In this document: in pieces, positions 15,400 through 25,285 of the stretch
How the letters are laid out: each line of letters begins with the position of its first letter
Position numbering within the stretch: the stretch's first letter is position 1
Origin: Chitinophaga polysaccharea
GTDB taxonomy: Bacteria; Bacteroidota; Bacteroidia; Chitinophagales; Chitinophagaceae
DNA length: 64,000 bases
Assembly (NCBI RefSeq): GCF_007829335.1
Contig: NZ_VIWO01000005.1
Span: 186,001 to 250,000, forward strand
Reading direction: 5' to 3'
Made by a program: the position numbers and the translations under genes
The notes under the pieces: generated by a model
Database searches by the model: none
Seen by the model: only the letters and a program-made list of their open reading frames with translations
What the model was told of the DNA's origin: nothing

Positions 15400-18300
15400 T
15401 TACAGTGTCTTCACTCGCATATGCCGGAAACGCACGGTAGATCCGTGTCCCAGGAAACCGATATGACCGGTTTCATTCTTCAGACCCGGGTGGTCTTTAT
15501 GATCCAGCGTACCGTTTTTACGGGCATCGGCAATATCACCATCCAGGATCACGGTACCATTCAGGATTACCTTGATATGTGTGCCATCTACAATCGCTTC
15601 TTCGACGTTCCACTCTCCTACCGGTTTCAGGAAACCGCGCTTAGCAGGAATAACGCCATAAACAGAACCATGATACTGGTATACGTTCAGGTTTTTATAT
15701 ACATCTGCTTCGTTGTCGAGGATCTGTAATTCCATGCCTACATAGGCGGCATCGCCTTCCAGTGGTGCACGTACGCCTAAACCGTTGTTAGCGCCGGGCG
15801 TAAGCTGGAATTCAAAACGGAAAGAGAAATTTTTGTATTCATCTTTTGTATACAGGTTACCATGACCGCCGTTAGAAGGATCGATTACCAGGTTCCCGTC
15901 TTGTATCACATAGTCTTTCGTGTTACCCACCCACTCGTGCATGTTGGTACCATCGAACAATAGTTTGTAGCCTGCTTTCTTTTCTTCATCGCTCAGCACA
16001 TATGGCTTAGGTCGCGGCAGCTCTTTGATATACAGATCGCGGTAAGCTACATAAGTACCATGTGCCTGCAGTTCTATCTGCTCTTCGGGGAAGATAGGTA
16101 AACCACGGTCCCAATAGTTTTCCAGGATCGTATTATCTGTTACCAGCTGACCATTGAGGTATACCGTTACACGATCGCCTTTCATGATGATACGGAAGTG
16201 ATTCCATTCACCGATCGCGTTATCTGCCAGTGCCAGTGGCTTGCTTTCATGCTGCTGGTTGTTGTAAAGGCCACCGGAACCCACCTGGGCACCTACATCT
16301 ACGCGGGAAGTATCCCAGATCTGTACCTGCGGAGAGCCACGCAGGTAAATACCGGCGTCGCCCTGTGCGGTGATCTTCCAGTCTACCAACATTTCAAAAT
16401 CCCCGTATTGCTTATCGGTACACAGGTTATCGCCATGACCGTTGAACACAAGCAGGCCGTCTTTCACCGACCAGCCCTTGCGCATGTTATCATCTGCTTT
16501 CTCTTGAGCTTTAGCCAGAGTTTTGGCGTCCATTTTACCACGGGCAATCGGGTTTTCTACCAATCCTTTCCAGCCGCTCAGGTCTTTCCCATTGAAGAGG
16601 GGAACGAAACCTTCGCCGGCAGGCATTTCTGCCAGGTATTTGCGGATCGACTGGCGCTGGTAGTCAGCATCCTGTCCTTTCAGCACCTGGGAAGTTTTTT
16701 CCAGCAAGCTGCGCACAGTAGCACCGTTGTAGCTCTTATCTGCCAGGGCAATATTCATCACGGCATTAGCGGCGGCCTGTTGCAATGAAGCATTGTCGAG
16801 ATAGTTACCGGCAAACAGTAACGCAGGCAGTGTTTTGCACTGTTCTATGCCTTCCAGTACTTTCTGCTGTAAAGCAGGCGTGGTGGCCAGCTCCATGGCG
16901 TTGCGGTACATCAGCAAACGTTGATCTGCCGGAAAACCGGACCTACGGGTAAGTGCGATGTAGCCGGTTACGGCGTCATCGCGGTAAGCCGCATTATCAC
17001 GCGCAATCTGTAATAAGGCAGGTGCTGCCGCGGCATTCTTCCAGGAAGACAATGCCGCTACGGCTGCTTTTTTCGTAGCTGCGTCACCGTTATTAAAGGC
17101 GTTTAATACAGTAGACAAAGCGCTGGTTTCACCAATACCTGCCAGTACCGGCAGGTAACGTGCCTGCTGGTCTGCACTGCCTTGTTTCATTTGTGCCTGT
17201 ATCGCGGCACTGCCTGCACCGGTGTTGATGATGGCTGCCTGGAGATTACTGATATCTTCGGCGTTGCCGGCATTATTCAACAGGGAAAACAACGCGGGTA
17301 AGTTCGCCTGGGTGGCTACGTCTTTCAGCGCGCTGATGGCTGCGCTGCGAGTACCCGAATTACTGCTGCTGGTGAGCGGCAACACGTCACCTACCCGGCT
17401 GTCGGCCTTACGTGCAGCCAATACTGCGAGCAAAGCGGTTTGCGCACCGGCAGGCATCGTGGAAAGCGCGGCGCCGGACTGGGCGGCTACTTCATCGCCC
17501 GGAATAGTGAACAATACATTTTTCACTGCATCTACGGTAGTAGCATCTCCTGTTTTCATAGCAGCGAGCAGGGCTGGTAATGCACTGCTGCCGCCAATTT
17601 TACCGGCAGCGGTGATGGCGGCCAGCTTTACGCCCTGGTCTTTGCTACCCAGCAATGACTGGATAGCCGTTAAGGCGCCGGTTACTTTATTATCTCCCAA
17701 CATACCTACTACAGCAGCTTTATCCCCATTATCGGCGCCAGAAAGCTTTTTCAGCCACAGTGGATTGCCAGCCAGGCCGTACTGACCCGCAAATTTCAGG
17801 GCAGCATCGCGGTAAGCGCGGTTTTTATCATTGGCAGCTGCCAGCAGCAGCGGCAGGCTTTTATCGCCACGGATGGCGGTGAGTAGCTTCAACGCGGCGG
17901 TACGGGTAGGTACCTGTGCATCTGTTTTTGCCTGTTTAAAGATATTTTCTGCAATCTTTTCTGCGGCTGATTTATCTGTCAGCGAAGCGGCGTAATACAG
18001 GTAAGAAGCAGTAGCATCTGTTATATCGTATCCATACCCGCTTTTTGCTGCAGCCGCAGCCAGTATGGGTGCAGAAGCCGGAGCGCCGATCTGGGCCAGT
18101 GCATACAACGCTACTTTCGCAAGGCGTTTGTCGCTATCAGTGGCCAGCGGCGCAATAGCGGCGGCGGCGCCAGTATAACGGCTATCGCCCAACGCTTCTG
18201 TGAGTGTAATACGACGATCACCGGAAGCGCTCTTCAGTGCCTGCAACAACGCCTGTTGTGCATCCGGTGTATTGATTTTCACCAGCGCGCGTGCAGCAGG

Positions 18301-18756
18301 GTCACAAAGCCGTTCATCGGCCAGGTAGCCTTGTAAAGTGCTTACGGCATCATTATCTCCTACTGTTTGTAACTGGGTAAGGAGAAACATTTTATTTTCC
18401 GGATCCTGCGCTTTGCCCAGTGACTTACAAAGCGCTGCTGCTGCCTGTTTACGGGCAGTTTCTTTTCCGGGCTGGGTTACATAGTAACAGTAACCGGAAA
18501 TGGCATATTCCAGCTGCGTGTTATCGCCTTTTCCAGGAGCGGCCAGCATACCGGCAATGGTGCTGAGACCTTCTTCTCCCAGGGCCGCAATCGCTTCCAT
18601 ATTGGCATTAAACTGCGCCCGGCCCGGTGATGGCATCAACGCCAGTACATCGGCCACCTTGGTGTGAAAAGCACGCTGATCTGATGGTCCCTGTGCGGAT
18701 ACCAGGCTACTCCCGCCAACCAGTAATGCAATGAGTAAGTGTAATATCTTTTTCAT
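15400..18756 (-). CDS. Exported HEAT-repeat protein with two DUF1080 domains
   Basis: After a signal peptide (ILHLLIALLVGGSSLVSAQG), residues ~25-700 form a long run of HEAT-type helical repeats (ALLQALKSASGDRRITLTEA, PALLAAMKTGDATTVDAVKN). Two DUF1080 (PF06439, 3-keto-disaccharide hydrolase) domains follow. The first starts near 719 (FVPLFNGKDLSGWKG, then GDAGIYLRGSPQVQIWD). The second starts near 922 (YKLLFDGTNMHEWVGNTKDY, then NGLGVRAPLEGDAAYVGMEL). The end is HIGFLGHGSTVRFRHMRVK. PF06439 members are periplasmic or outer-membrane enzymes that split 3-keto-glycosides. The oxidoreductase next door (34-base gap) could act on the same sugars. Last gene of the SusCD operon. Confidence 0.85.
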   Translation of the reverse strand: MKKILHLLIALLVGGSSLVSAQGPSDQRAFHTKVADVLALMPSPGRAQFNANMEAIAALGEEGLSTIAGMLAAPGKGDNTQLEYAISGYCYYVTQPGKETARKQAAAALCKSLGKAQDPENKMFLLTQLQTVGDNDAVSTLQGYLADERLCDPAARALVKINTPDAQQALLQALKSASGDRRITLTEALGDSRYTGAAAAIAPLATDSDKRLAKVALYALAQIGAPASAPILAAAAAKSGYGYDITDATASYLYYAASLTDKSAAEKIAENIFKQAKTDAQVPTRTAALKLLTAIRGDKSLPLLLAAANDKNRAYRDAALKFAGQYGLAGNPLWLKKLSGADNGDKAAVVGMLGDNKVTGALTAIQSLLGSKDQGVKLAAITAAGKIGGSSALPALLAAMKTGDATTVDAVKNVLFTIPGDEVAAQSGAALSTMPAGAQTALLAVLAARKADSRVGDVLPLTSSSNSGTRSAAISALKDVATQANLPALFSLLNNAGNAEDISNLQAAIINTGAGSAAIQAQMKQGSADQQARYLPVLAGIGETSALSTVLNAFNNGDAATKKAAVAALSSWKNAAAAPALLQIARDNAAYRDDAVTGYIALTRRSGFPADQRLLMYRNAMELATTPALQQKVLEGIEQCKTLPALLFAGNYLDNASLQQAAANAVMNIALADKSYNGATVRSLLEKTSQVLKGQDADYQRQSIRKYLAEMPAGEGFVPLFNGKDLSGWKGLVENPIARGKMDAKTLAKAQEKADDNMRKGWSVKDGLLVFNGHGDNLCTDKQYGDFEMLVDWKITAQGDAGIYLRGSPQVQIWDTSRVDVGAQVGSGGLYNNQQHESKPLALADNAIGEWNHFRIIMKGDRVTVYLNGQLVTDNTILENYWDRGLPIFPEEQIELQAHGTYVAYRDLYIKELPRPKPYVLSDEEKKAGYKLLFDGTNMHEWVGNTKDYVIQDGNLVIDPSNGGHGNLYTKDEYKNFSFRFEFQLTPGANNGLGVRAPLEGDAAYVGMELQILDNEADVYKNLNVYQYHGSVYGVIPAKRGFLKPVGEWNVEEAIVDGTHIKVILNGTVILDGDIADARKNGTLDHKDHPGLKNETGHIGFLGHGSTVRFRHMRVKTL

Positions 18757-18790
18757 AATTGTTTACTTGTTTGTGCTGATTCCGGCTGTT

Positions 18791-20068
18791 TTAGATGGTC
18801 CATGGCCCGCGCATTGGCTGATAGATGAGGGCATTGGCGCCGGCATCATCGATAAATTCCTGTTTCACGGGGTCAAATTTCAATGAACGGTTGAGGCGTA
18901 ATGCAATCTTACCCATGTTGACCAGGGTAGCGGAACGGTGACCATTTTCCTCGTTCAAGGCAAATTTGCGACGTCTTTTCACGGCGTCTACAAAATCTAT
19001 TTGCTGAGGAGCCGGATCAGGGAAGGCGGCCAGTTTCTTTTCCAGGTCAGGTATATCTGAACGGAAACCCGGGTACAGCTTTCCTTTGGGGCCTTCTATA
19101 TAAGCTGCCTTTTCATCGGCGCCATCGCCATCCAGGATGATCTGGCAACCGTCGGCATATGTGTATGTAATTCTTCTCCAGGTACCTACCGCATCAGGAT
19201 GTTGCTGTGGTGCATCTACTTCTACACTCACCGGACTGGTATCATCTTTCCCCAGGAAGTATTGGATAGGATCCAGGTAATGCTGCCCCATATCTCCCAA
19301 ACCACCACCATCATAATCCCAGTAACCACGGAAGGTCTGGTGTACCCGATGCGGGTTGTAAGGACGATAAGGCGCAGGGCCCAGCCACATATCATAGTTC
19401 AGTTCTTTAGGCACCGGCATGGCCTCCAGGTTGGTTTTACCGATCCAGTAAAACTTCCAGTCAAAGCCGGTATGCTTACTCACGGTCACTTTCAATGGCC
19501 ATCCGAGTAAGCCACTGTCCACCAGTTTTTTGATAGGCTTTACGGTAGTTCCCATTCCATAAAATCTGTCTTCAAAGCGGAACCAGGTGTTCAGGCGGAA
19601 AATCCTGCCGTGCTGCTGCACCGCTTCCACCAGGCGTTTTCCTTCTCCAATAGTAGCCGTCATAGGTTTTTCACACCAGATATCTTTTCCGGCCCGGGCA
19701 GCATCCGCTGCAATGATACCATGCCAATGCGGAGGCGTGGCTACGTGCACGATGTCTACTTCCGGCAGGGTAATCACTTCACGGTAATCAGAAAAGGTTT
19801 TCACTCCCTTTCCTTTTTCTCCCAGCTGGTCTACCGCCAGTTTCAAATGACTGCTATCTACATCACAAAGGGCTACCACACGGGTGCCCGCATAGCCAAA
19901 GTGGCCGCGGCCCATGCTACCGGTGCCTATCACAGCTTTGGTCAGCTGGTCGCTCGGCGCCAGGTAACCACGCCCCAGCACATGCCTGGGTACAATTGTA
20001 AATGCAGCAAGCGCTCCCAGGGAATTTTTGAGAAATGCCCGCCTTGAGTCACTGTTTTGTTTCGCCAT
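18791..20068 (-). CDS. Gfo/Idh/MocA-family oxidoreductase with Tat-type signal
   Basis: The N-terminus has a twin-arginine signal (SRRAFLKNSLGALAAFTIVP), so the enzyme is exported folded with its NAD(P) cofactor. The Rossmann motif AVIGTGSMGRGHFG is near residue 45. The family signature EKPMT is near 134 and the C-terminal domain runs through YWDYDGGGLGDMGQHYLDPI. Members oxidise or reduce sugar hydroxyls. Those near PF06439 hydrolases make or use 3-keto-sugars, which fits the gene 34 bases downstream. It is separated from SusD by ~200 bases with an inverted repeat, so expression may be partly uncoupled. Confidence 0.87.
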   Translation of the reverse strand: MAKQNSDSRRAFLKNSLGALAAFTIVPRHVLGRGYLAPSDQLTKAVIGTGSMGRGHFGYAGTRVVALCDVDSSHLKLAVDQLGEKGKGVKTFSDYREVITLPEVDIVHVATPPHWHGIIAADAARAGKDIWCEKPMTATIGEGKRLVEAVQQHGRIFRLNTWFRFEDRFYGMGTTVKPIKKLVDSGLLGWPLKVTVSKHTGFDWKFYWIGKTNLEAMPVPKELNYDMWLGPAPYRPYNPHRVHQTFRGYWDYDGGGLGDMGQHYLDPIQYFLGKDDTSPVSVEVDAPQQHPDAVGTWRRITYTYADGCQIILDGDGADEKAAYIEGPKGKLYPGFRSDIPDLEKKLAAFPDPAPQQIDFVDAVKRRRKFALNEENGHRSATLVNMGKIALRLNRSLKFDPVKQEFIDDAGANALIYQPMRGPWTI

Positions 20069-20135
20069 ATTTCAGTTTGATTGAATGCTGTATGCTTGTA
20101 TTAAAGTTATCACGTTACTATAGCTGTTCACTGTA

Positions 20136-20220
20136 TTTTCACACCGTATGATAATATTTTCACTATCAAGGTAGATCTTGGTCTGTCTGACAGGTAAGAT
20201 ATAATCTAACGGTGTGAAAA
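20136..20220. repeat. 12-bp inverted repeat in the SusD-oxidoreductase spacer
   Basis: TTTTCACACCGT at 20136-20147 and ACGGTGTGAAAA at 20209-20220 are perfect inverted copies around 61 bases. The spacer sits between the SusD stop and the oxidoreductase start on the minus strand. In RNA this would be a long stem-loop and could act as a processing or attenuation site that sets the ratio of transporter to enzymes. There is no T tract. Confidence 0.5.
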
Positions 20221-20271
20221 GCAAGTGTTCCTCCTGGAAAAAATGATAAGCGGTAAAAAATCCGCATATCA

Positions 20272-21870
20272 TTAATAGCCCGGGTTCTGTACCATTTCGG
20301 GGTTAGACAAAGTCTCCTTCTCCGGTATCGGCCACAGGTAATCGCGATCGGTATATGCACGGTCCTGTACCTTTACCTGTACGCCGGTCTGCGGATTGGT
20401 AGCACCAAATACCTGTCCGTTCATTACCGCTTTTACAATGCCCCAGCGACGGATATCAAAATAACGCTGCCCTTCAAAAGCCAGCTCGGACTGCCGTTCC
20501 CGGCGCACCAGCTGCCGCAGCAACTCCTGGCTGTTATACCGCTGCATATCCACCGGCGGCATCCCTGCCCGGTTACGGATGTCATTGAGGTAAAGTGCCA
20601 CAGCCGGGTTCTTCCAATCACCCAGCTCTATCAGCGCCTCTACATACGACAACAATACTTCGCTATACCGGATAATCATAAAATCGAGTGACCCCGTCCT
20701 GCTCTGCCGGTCGCGGGCATCCAGGTACTTCCGTATCCAATACCCGGTGGCGGTAGATTTCTGTACACCTATTTTATCAGTATTATTGGTAGCATTATCG
20801 AAAGGTTGTAAGATATAACCCGCATCTATAAACGATTCTCCGGGGTATAATACCGAAGCCACCAATCGTGGATCACGGTTATTGTTGTAGTTAGGATTTT
20901 TACGGTAAATGGCCAGGGAATCTGCACCCAGCTCCGCCGGGGTTTTACCTTGTTTGGTTTCAAAATTGTCGACCACCAGCGACGTAGGCGATACATAGGT
21001 TTCGCCGCCAATACCATAAGGCGCGAAGGTAGTCCAGGCGTTATTACACCCTCCCTGCGTAAAAAAGATCCTTTCCTTATTCAGCTTACCCGTATAGCTA
21101 AACAACTCCGCATAATTGTTTACGTTCGGTTTTTCGCTGCGATACAATTGGTAAACGCCTGTACCTATTACTTTGGCAGCAGCATCCCTTGCTATATCGT
21201 AGTGATGGAAAAACAATGCCAGGCGCACGATCATCGCATTACAGGCGCCGGCAGAAATACGCCAGGTTTCATCGCTGTCGTATTCCTTAGGCAGGTTTTC
21301 GGCACAGGCCTGCAGCTCGCTTAAAATAAAAGCATATACTTTATCTACCGGGTCTCTTTTCAGGTGGTTGGTAGCCGGTGTCAGCGACTGTGTCACAATA
21401 GGAATATCCCCGAAGAAAAGCATGATCTCCATATGATAGTAAGCACGTAAGGCACGGGCCTCATATTTCATACGGGTACGCAGCTGATCGTCCATGAAAC
21501 ACTTATCCACGTTTTCAAGGAAACGACAGGCACGGCGGATATCTATATAATCATCTCTCCAGATCCACTCCGCTACATCCCAGGTAGGATTTTGCAAACC
21601 CCTCGTATAGATATCATAGTTACCACGGAAGTCACCCCGGCATACGGCTTCATCGCTCAGGCCCGACCAGAACATCACATTACGGCCCGTTGATCCTGCG
21701 GGTACACCCGCATAAATAGATCCGAGCGCACTGTAGGCATGGCCTTCTGTTTTCCACCATACGGCATCTGTTACGCCAGAGGGACTGTCATGCGTCAAAA
21801 ATTTTTTACAGCCCGGGAAAGATAACAACGCCAGGCTCATTATAAAGAGAATGCTATATCTGGATTTCAT
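20272..21870 (-). CDS. SusD/RagB-family outer-membrane lipoprotein
   Basis: The 532-residue protein begins with a lipoprotein signal (LFIMSLALLSFPGC, lipobox Cys near residue 21) and KKFLTHDSPSG, the usual SusD start. TPR-like helices follow (ARALRAYYHMEIMLFFGDIP). The C-terminus shows the SusD end pattern RNRAGMPPVD, then RRERQSELAFEGQRYFDIRR and LWPIPEKETLSNPEMVQNPG. SusD binds glycans at the cell surface and closes over the SusC channel. It lies 18 bases after susC. The glycan cannot be predicted. Confidence 0.93.
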   Translation of the reverse strand: MKSRYSILFIMSLALLSFPGCKKFLTHDSPSGVTDAVWWKTEGHAYSALGSIYAGVPAGSTGRNVMFWSGLSDEAVCRGDFRGNYDIYTRGLQNPTWDVAEWIWRDDYIDIRRACRFLENVDKCFMDDQLRTRMKYEARALRAYYHMEIMLFFGDIPIVTQSLTPATNHLKRDPVDKVYAFILSELQACAENLPKEYDSDETWRISAGACNAMIVRLALFFHHYDIARDAAAKVIGTGVYQLYRSEKPNVNNYAELFSYTGKLNKERIFFTQGGCNNAWTTFAPYGIGGETYVSPTSLVVDNFETKQGKTPAELGADSLAIYRKNPNYNNNRDPRLVASVLYPGESFIDAGYILQPFDNATNNTDKIGVQKSTATGYWIRKYLDARDRQSRTGSLDFMIIRYSEVLLSYVEALIELGDWKNPAVALYLNDIRNRAGMPPVDMQRYNSQELLRQLVRRERQSELAFEGQRYFDIRRWGIVKAVMNGQVFGATNPQTGVQVKVQDRAYTDRDYLWPIPEKETLSNPEMVQNPGY

Positions 21871-21888
21871 CGTGCAATATTTTAATCA

Positions 21889-24800
21889 TTAAAGTTGGAT
21901 ACTTACCCCTGCTGTATACATTTTCATGATACCATATGTCCACTGGTTGCCCTGGCTTTCCGGGTCTACCAGCTTCATAGACGTGAATACAAATGGGTTT
22001 TGCGCATTTACATATATCCGTGCACCGTTAATACCTACACGTTTTAAACGTTCACTGTTGAAGTTGTAGCCCAGCTGTATATATTTTATGCGTGCGTAAG
22101 CGCCATTCTGTATCCAGAAATCGGAGTTTAATTTATTAATACTGGGAGAAGTTGTTAACCTTGGGAAACGGGCATCGGTACGTTGCGGCGTCCAGTAGTT
22201 ATCAGCATAATAACGGGTAGGCACGCCACCGTCGAACGACATATCCAATGGATAGGCCAGCATACCGGCTAAGATGGCATCATCTTTACTCACGCCCTGC
22301 AATAACATTTCCAGTTCCCATTTTTTATACGTCAGCCGGATATTGGCGAAGTAATCGACTTTAGGAGTAGGATTACCTATTACGGTCTGGTCTTTTCCAT
22401 CAATCACGTTGTCACCATTCACGTCTACATAGTGGATGTCGCCGGGTTTCTCGTTGGCAATAATGGGTACCAGCGGCGTACCATCTGCTTTAAAATCGCC
22501 TGCCTGTAATAACCCGTTGGTCTTATATCCGTATAGGCTTCCCAGTGCGTACCCTTCTTTATGGATCGTACCACCGCTGATATAGGGTCCGCCACGTAAA
22601 GACAGTAATTCGTTGTTGTTATAGGAAATGCCGGGCCTTACCGACAGGGTGACATTTTTTCCAATGTTGCTATTGTAATTGAGCGATAGCTCAATTCCTT
22701 TGTTCCGCAGTTTACCGGCATTGATAGGCGTGGTACCCATTCCGCCTACATAAGATACGGGTGGGTTGAGGATAATACCATTGGTTCTTTTATCGTAATA
22801 GTCGAAGGTGAATTCGAGCTTCCCTTTAAACAGGCTCATATCTACGCCCAGGTCTAGCATGTCTACTGTTTCCCAGGTTATATCAGGGTTCCCAAATACC
22901 GACTCTACGCCATCGTTGGCACTGATCATGCTTTGATACTGATACAGGTCGACATTTTCATTTCCCAGTCGTCCATAGGAAGCGCGCAGTTTCAGGCTGT
23001 TAATGGCCCGCAGCGACTGCATAAAATTCTCCTTGTGTACATTCCATCCCAGTGCTACTGAAGGGAAAGTACCAAACTTATGTCCCGGCCCAAAACGGGA
23101 GGAGCCATCAGTGCGGATCGCGCCTTCCAGCAGGTATTTATCCTTATAGGAATAATTCAGCTTACCATAAAAAGACAAGAGTGATCTTACTTCCCAGTAG
23201 CTGCTGTTATTTTCTTCCTGTGAGTAGCCCCCCATCACATAAAAGTGATGATCTTTCAAATCGTAGGTGTAGTCTGCGGTAACGCCGGCGTAGTAATACG
23301 TTGTTCTGTCGAAGCTGGCGGACCGGCTTACGCCCCAGGTTTGCACCAGTTGTCCGCTGAAATAGTCGAAGAAATAATAGTTATCCCTGGTATTGCGGGT
23401 CACGTCGCTGTTTAAGCGAAAACTAAATTGTCCCCGCAAATTCAGTCCTGGTAATACTTCCCACTTCGGTTGCAGGTTGATACTGGACTGTCCGTATTCA
23501 TTGGTACTTTTTCCTCCATGTTCCGCATAAGCCACAGGGTTTACAATATCTACATAACGGCCATACATGGTAGGCGCGCCATCTTTTTCCGGGTATTTGG
23601 GCAAAATAGTAGGTGGTACCCGGAAAATATCTTCCAGGATACGGTTACCGCTGTTACCATTGGGGCGGTTAGGATAGAACGTATTTCGCTTAATGGCCAG
23701 CATGTCCATGTACACCAAAAACTTCTTGCTGAGGGTGATAGAGGTGTTGGCGCGCACATTATACTTGTTGGAATGATTCAGTGGAATCATGCCATCCTGG
23801 AACTGGTAGTTGGCGGTAAGTGCGAAACGTGCCAGGCTGTTACCGCCGCTGATACCCAGCGAATGGCTGGTGATGGCGGCTGCGGGGTTAATAATTTCCT
23901 TTTGCCAGTTGGTATTAGGGTATTTGATAGGGTCATCGCCGGCTTCGGTATGCTTAATATCATCATCCGAATAAAACGGTTGATTACCGGCATTTACCTG
24001 TGCTTCATTAAACATGCGCATATACTCCGGCGCTTCTACCAGTTTAGGCATAGTAGAGGGCGTTTGTACGCCGTAGTAGCCATCATAGGTAACAGCCACT
24101 CTACCGGCTACGCCGCGCTTGGTGGTCACCAATATTACGCCATTGGCGCCACGGGCGCCATATACGGCGGCGGCGGCAGCGTCTTTTAATATGGTCACGC
24201 TTTCCACGGTTACGGGGTCAATATAGTTCATGTCCATAGGTACGCCATCCACCAATACGAGTGGATTAGCGCGGTCGGGGCTGAGGGTGCTGAGGCCCCG
24301 TATTTTAATAACGGCGGCATCACCACCGGGCAGGCCGGAACTCTGGCTTACCTGTAATCCGGTAACGCCACCCTGCAGCGCCTGCGACAACGCAGTGATA
24401 GGCTTGCCATTGGTTTGCTGGGCAATGTTTACGGAGCTGATGGAGCTGGCGATATGTTTTTTCTGTTGCTCAGAAAGTCCTACTACCACAACTTCATCCA
24501 GGGCTGCTACTTTTTCTTTCAGGGAGATATTCAGCGCGTTGTGGCTGCGGATCACCGTATGCTCTTCAGGAAGGTATCCCATTTGGGTAAAAACGATCAC
24601 CGCATTTTTCTTAGCCCTTAAGGTGAAGTAGCCGTCTACATCTGAAGTGGTGCCGATGTTGTTATTATCTTTCACGCGGATGGTTACCCCCGGCAATGCC
24701 TGTGGGGGTTCGTGGTTATCGTATACGCGGCCACGTATAAGGTAGGTACTGTCTTCTTCCGTGGAAATGCCGTTGATTTTATCTGTGCGCTTTCCTTTTT

Positions 24801-25167
24801 CCCGGGGAATGATGGCTACCTGGTTGCGCACAATCCGGTAGCTAAGGGCGGTATTGGCCAGTGCCTGGTCCAGTACTTCTGTTAATTTTTTATCGCGCAA
24901 TTCAAGGGTGATCGGTTGTTCTTTATTCACCAATTCATCTTTGTAGAAAATGCGCCAGGTGCTTTGGGACTGGATCTGGCTAAATAACTGCGGCAGGCTG
25001 CCCTGGCTTAACCGGATAGTAAGATGGTTGTCCTGCGACCTCCCGGTGGCAGCAATTCCCATCATGGCGGTGAATAACAGGAGTGCGGTTAGTTTCATTG
25101 TTTTCACTAGTTTGGTGGCAAAAGTACTGCCTGGCGGGACACGCCATTGCGCATAGATTTTTTTCAT
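21889..25167 (-). CDS. SusC/RagA-family TonB-linked outer-membrane transporter with STN domain
   Basis: The protein has 1092 residues, the normal size. After the signal (KLTALLLFTAMMGIAATG) comes an STN domain (~48-115, LPQLFSQIQSQSTWRIFYKD), then a carboxypeptidase-regulatory-like domain (~145-220, DNNNIGTTSDVDGYFTLRAK). The TonB plug follows (DEVVVVGLSEQQKKHIASSI, ILKDAAAAAVYGARGANGVI) and then a 22-strand barrel. The STN domain is the part that signals to FecR, and the FecR/ECF genes lie directly upstream. So substrate capture should induce this operon through the sigma factor. It imports glycan pieces with the SusD partner. Confidence 0.94.
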   Translation of the reverse strand: MKKIYAQWRVPPGSTFATKLVKTMKLTALLLFTAMMGIAATGRSQDNHLTIRLSQGSLPQLFSQIQSQSTWRIFYKDELVNKEQPITLELRDKKLTEVLDQALANTALSYRIVRNQVAIIPREKGKRTDKINGISTEEDSTYLIRGRVYDNHEPPQALPGVTIRVKDNNNIGTTSDVDGYFTLRAKKNAVIVFTQMGYLPEEHTVIRSHNALNISLKEKVAALDEVVVVGLSEQQKKHIASSISSVNIAQQTNGKPITALSQALQGGVTGLQVSQSSGLPGGDAAVIKIRGLSTLSPDRANPLVLVDGVPMDMNYIDPVTVESVTILKDAAAAAVYGARGANGVILVTTKRGVAGRVAVTYDGYYGVQTPSTMPKLVEAPEYMRMFNEAQVNAGNQPFYSDDDIKHTEAGDDPIKYPNTNWQKEIINPAAAITSHSLGISGGNSLARFALTANYQFQDGMIPLNHSNKYNVRANTSITLSKKFLVYMDMLAIKRNTFYPNRPNGNSGNRILEDIFRVPPTILPKYPEKDGAPTMYGRYVDIVNPVAYAEHGGKSTNEYGQSSINLQPKWEVLPGLNLRGQFSFRLNSDVTRNTRDNYYFFDYFSGQLVQTWGVSRSASFDRTTYYYAGVTADYTYDLKDHHFYVMGGYSQEENNSSYWEVRSLLSFYGKLNYSYKDKYLLEGAIRTDGSSRFGPGHKFGTFPSVALGWNVHKENFMQSLRAINSLKLRASYGRLGNENVDLYQYQSMISANDGVESVFGNPDITWETVDMLDLGVDMSLFKGKLEFTFDYYDKRTNGIILNPPVSYVGGMGTTPINAGKLRNKGIELSLNYNSNIGKNVTLSVRPGISYNNNELLSLRGGPYISGGTIHKEGYALGSLYGYKTNGLLQAGDFKADGTPLVPIIANEKPGDIHYVDVNGDNVIDGKDQTVIGNPTPKVDYFANIRLTYKKWELEMLLQGVSKDDAILAGMLAYPLDMSFDGGVPTRYYADNYWTPQRTDARFPRLTTSPSINKLNSDFWIQNGAYARIKYIQLGYNFNSERLKRVGINGARIYVNAQNPFVFTSMKLVDPESQGNQWTYGIMKMYTAGVSIQL

Positions 25168-25210
25168 AACTTCACGTTAGTTTTTTTGGTTAATAAAAAG
25201 ACATACGCTA

Positions 25211-25261
25211 CCCTACCCCCGTAGGGCGGCGCCACCGGAAGATGTTCCACCATCTTCCGGT
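25211..25261. terminator. Two hairpins between fecR and susC
   Basis: CCCTAC/GTAGGG (25211-25226) and the stronger ACCGGAAGATG/CATCTTCCGGT (25234-25244 with 25251-25261) lie in the 118-base gap between FecR and SusC. A T8 run follows on the plus strand only. On the operon strand it could be a partial terminator or RNA-processing site that separates the regulator genes from susC. Confidence 0.5.
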
Positions 25262-25285
25262 TTTTTTTGGTCATATTTTGGTTTT

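Noticed and set aside
23470-24189. 239-codon plus-strand open frame inside susC
   Set aside because: It is antisense to well-conserved SusC sequence and has no motif.
25234-25269. Plus-strand terminator of an unseen plus-strand gene
   Set aside because: Although a T8 run follows on the plus strand, no plus-strand gene precedes it; I keep it as a hairpin in the fecR-susC gap.
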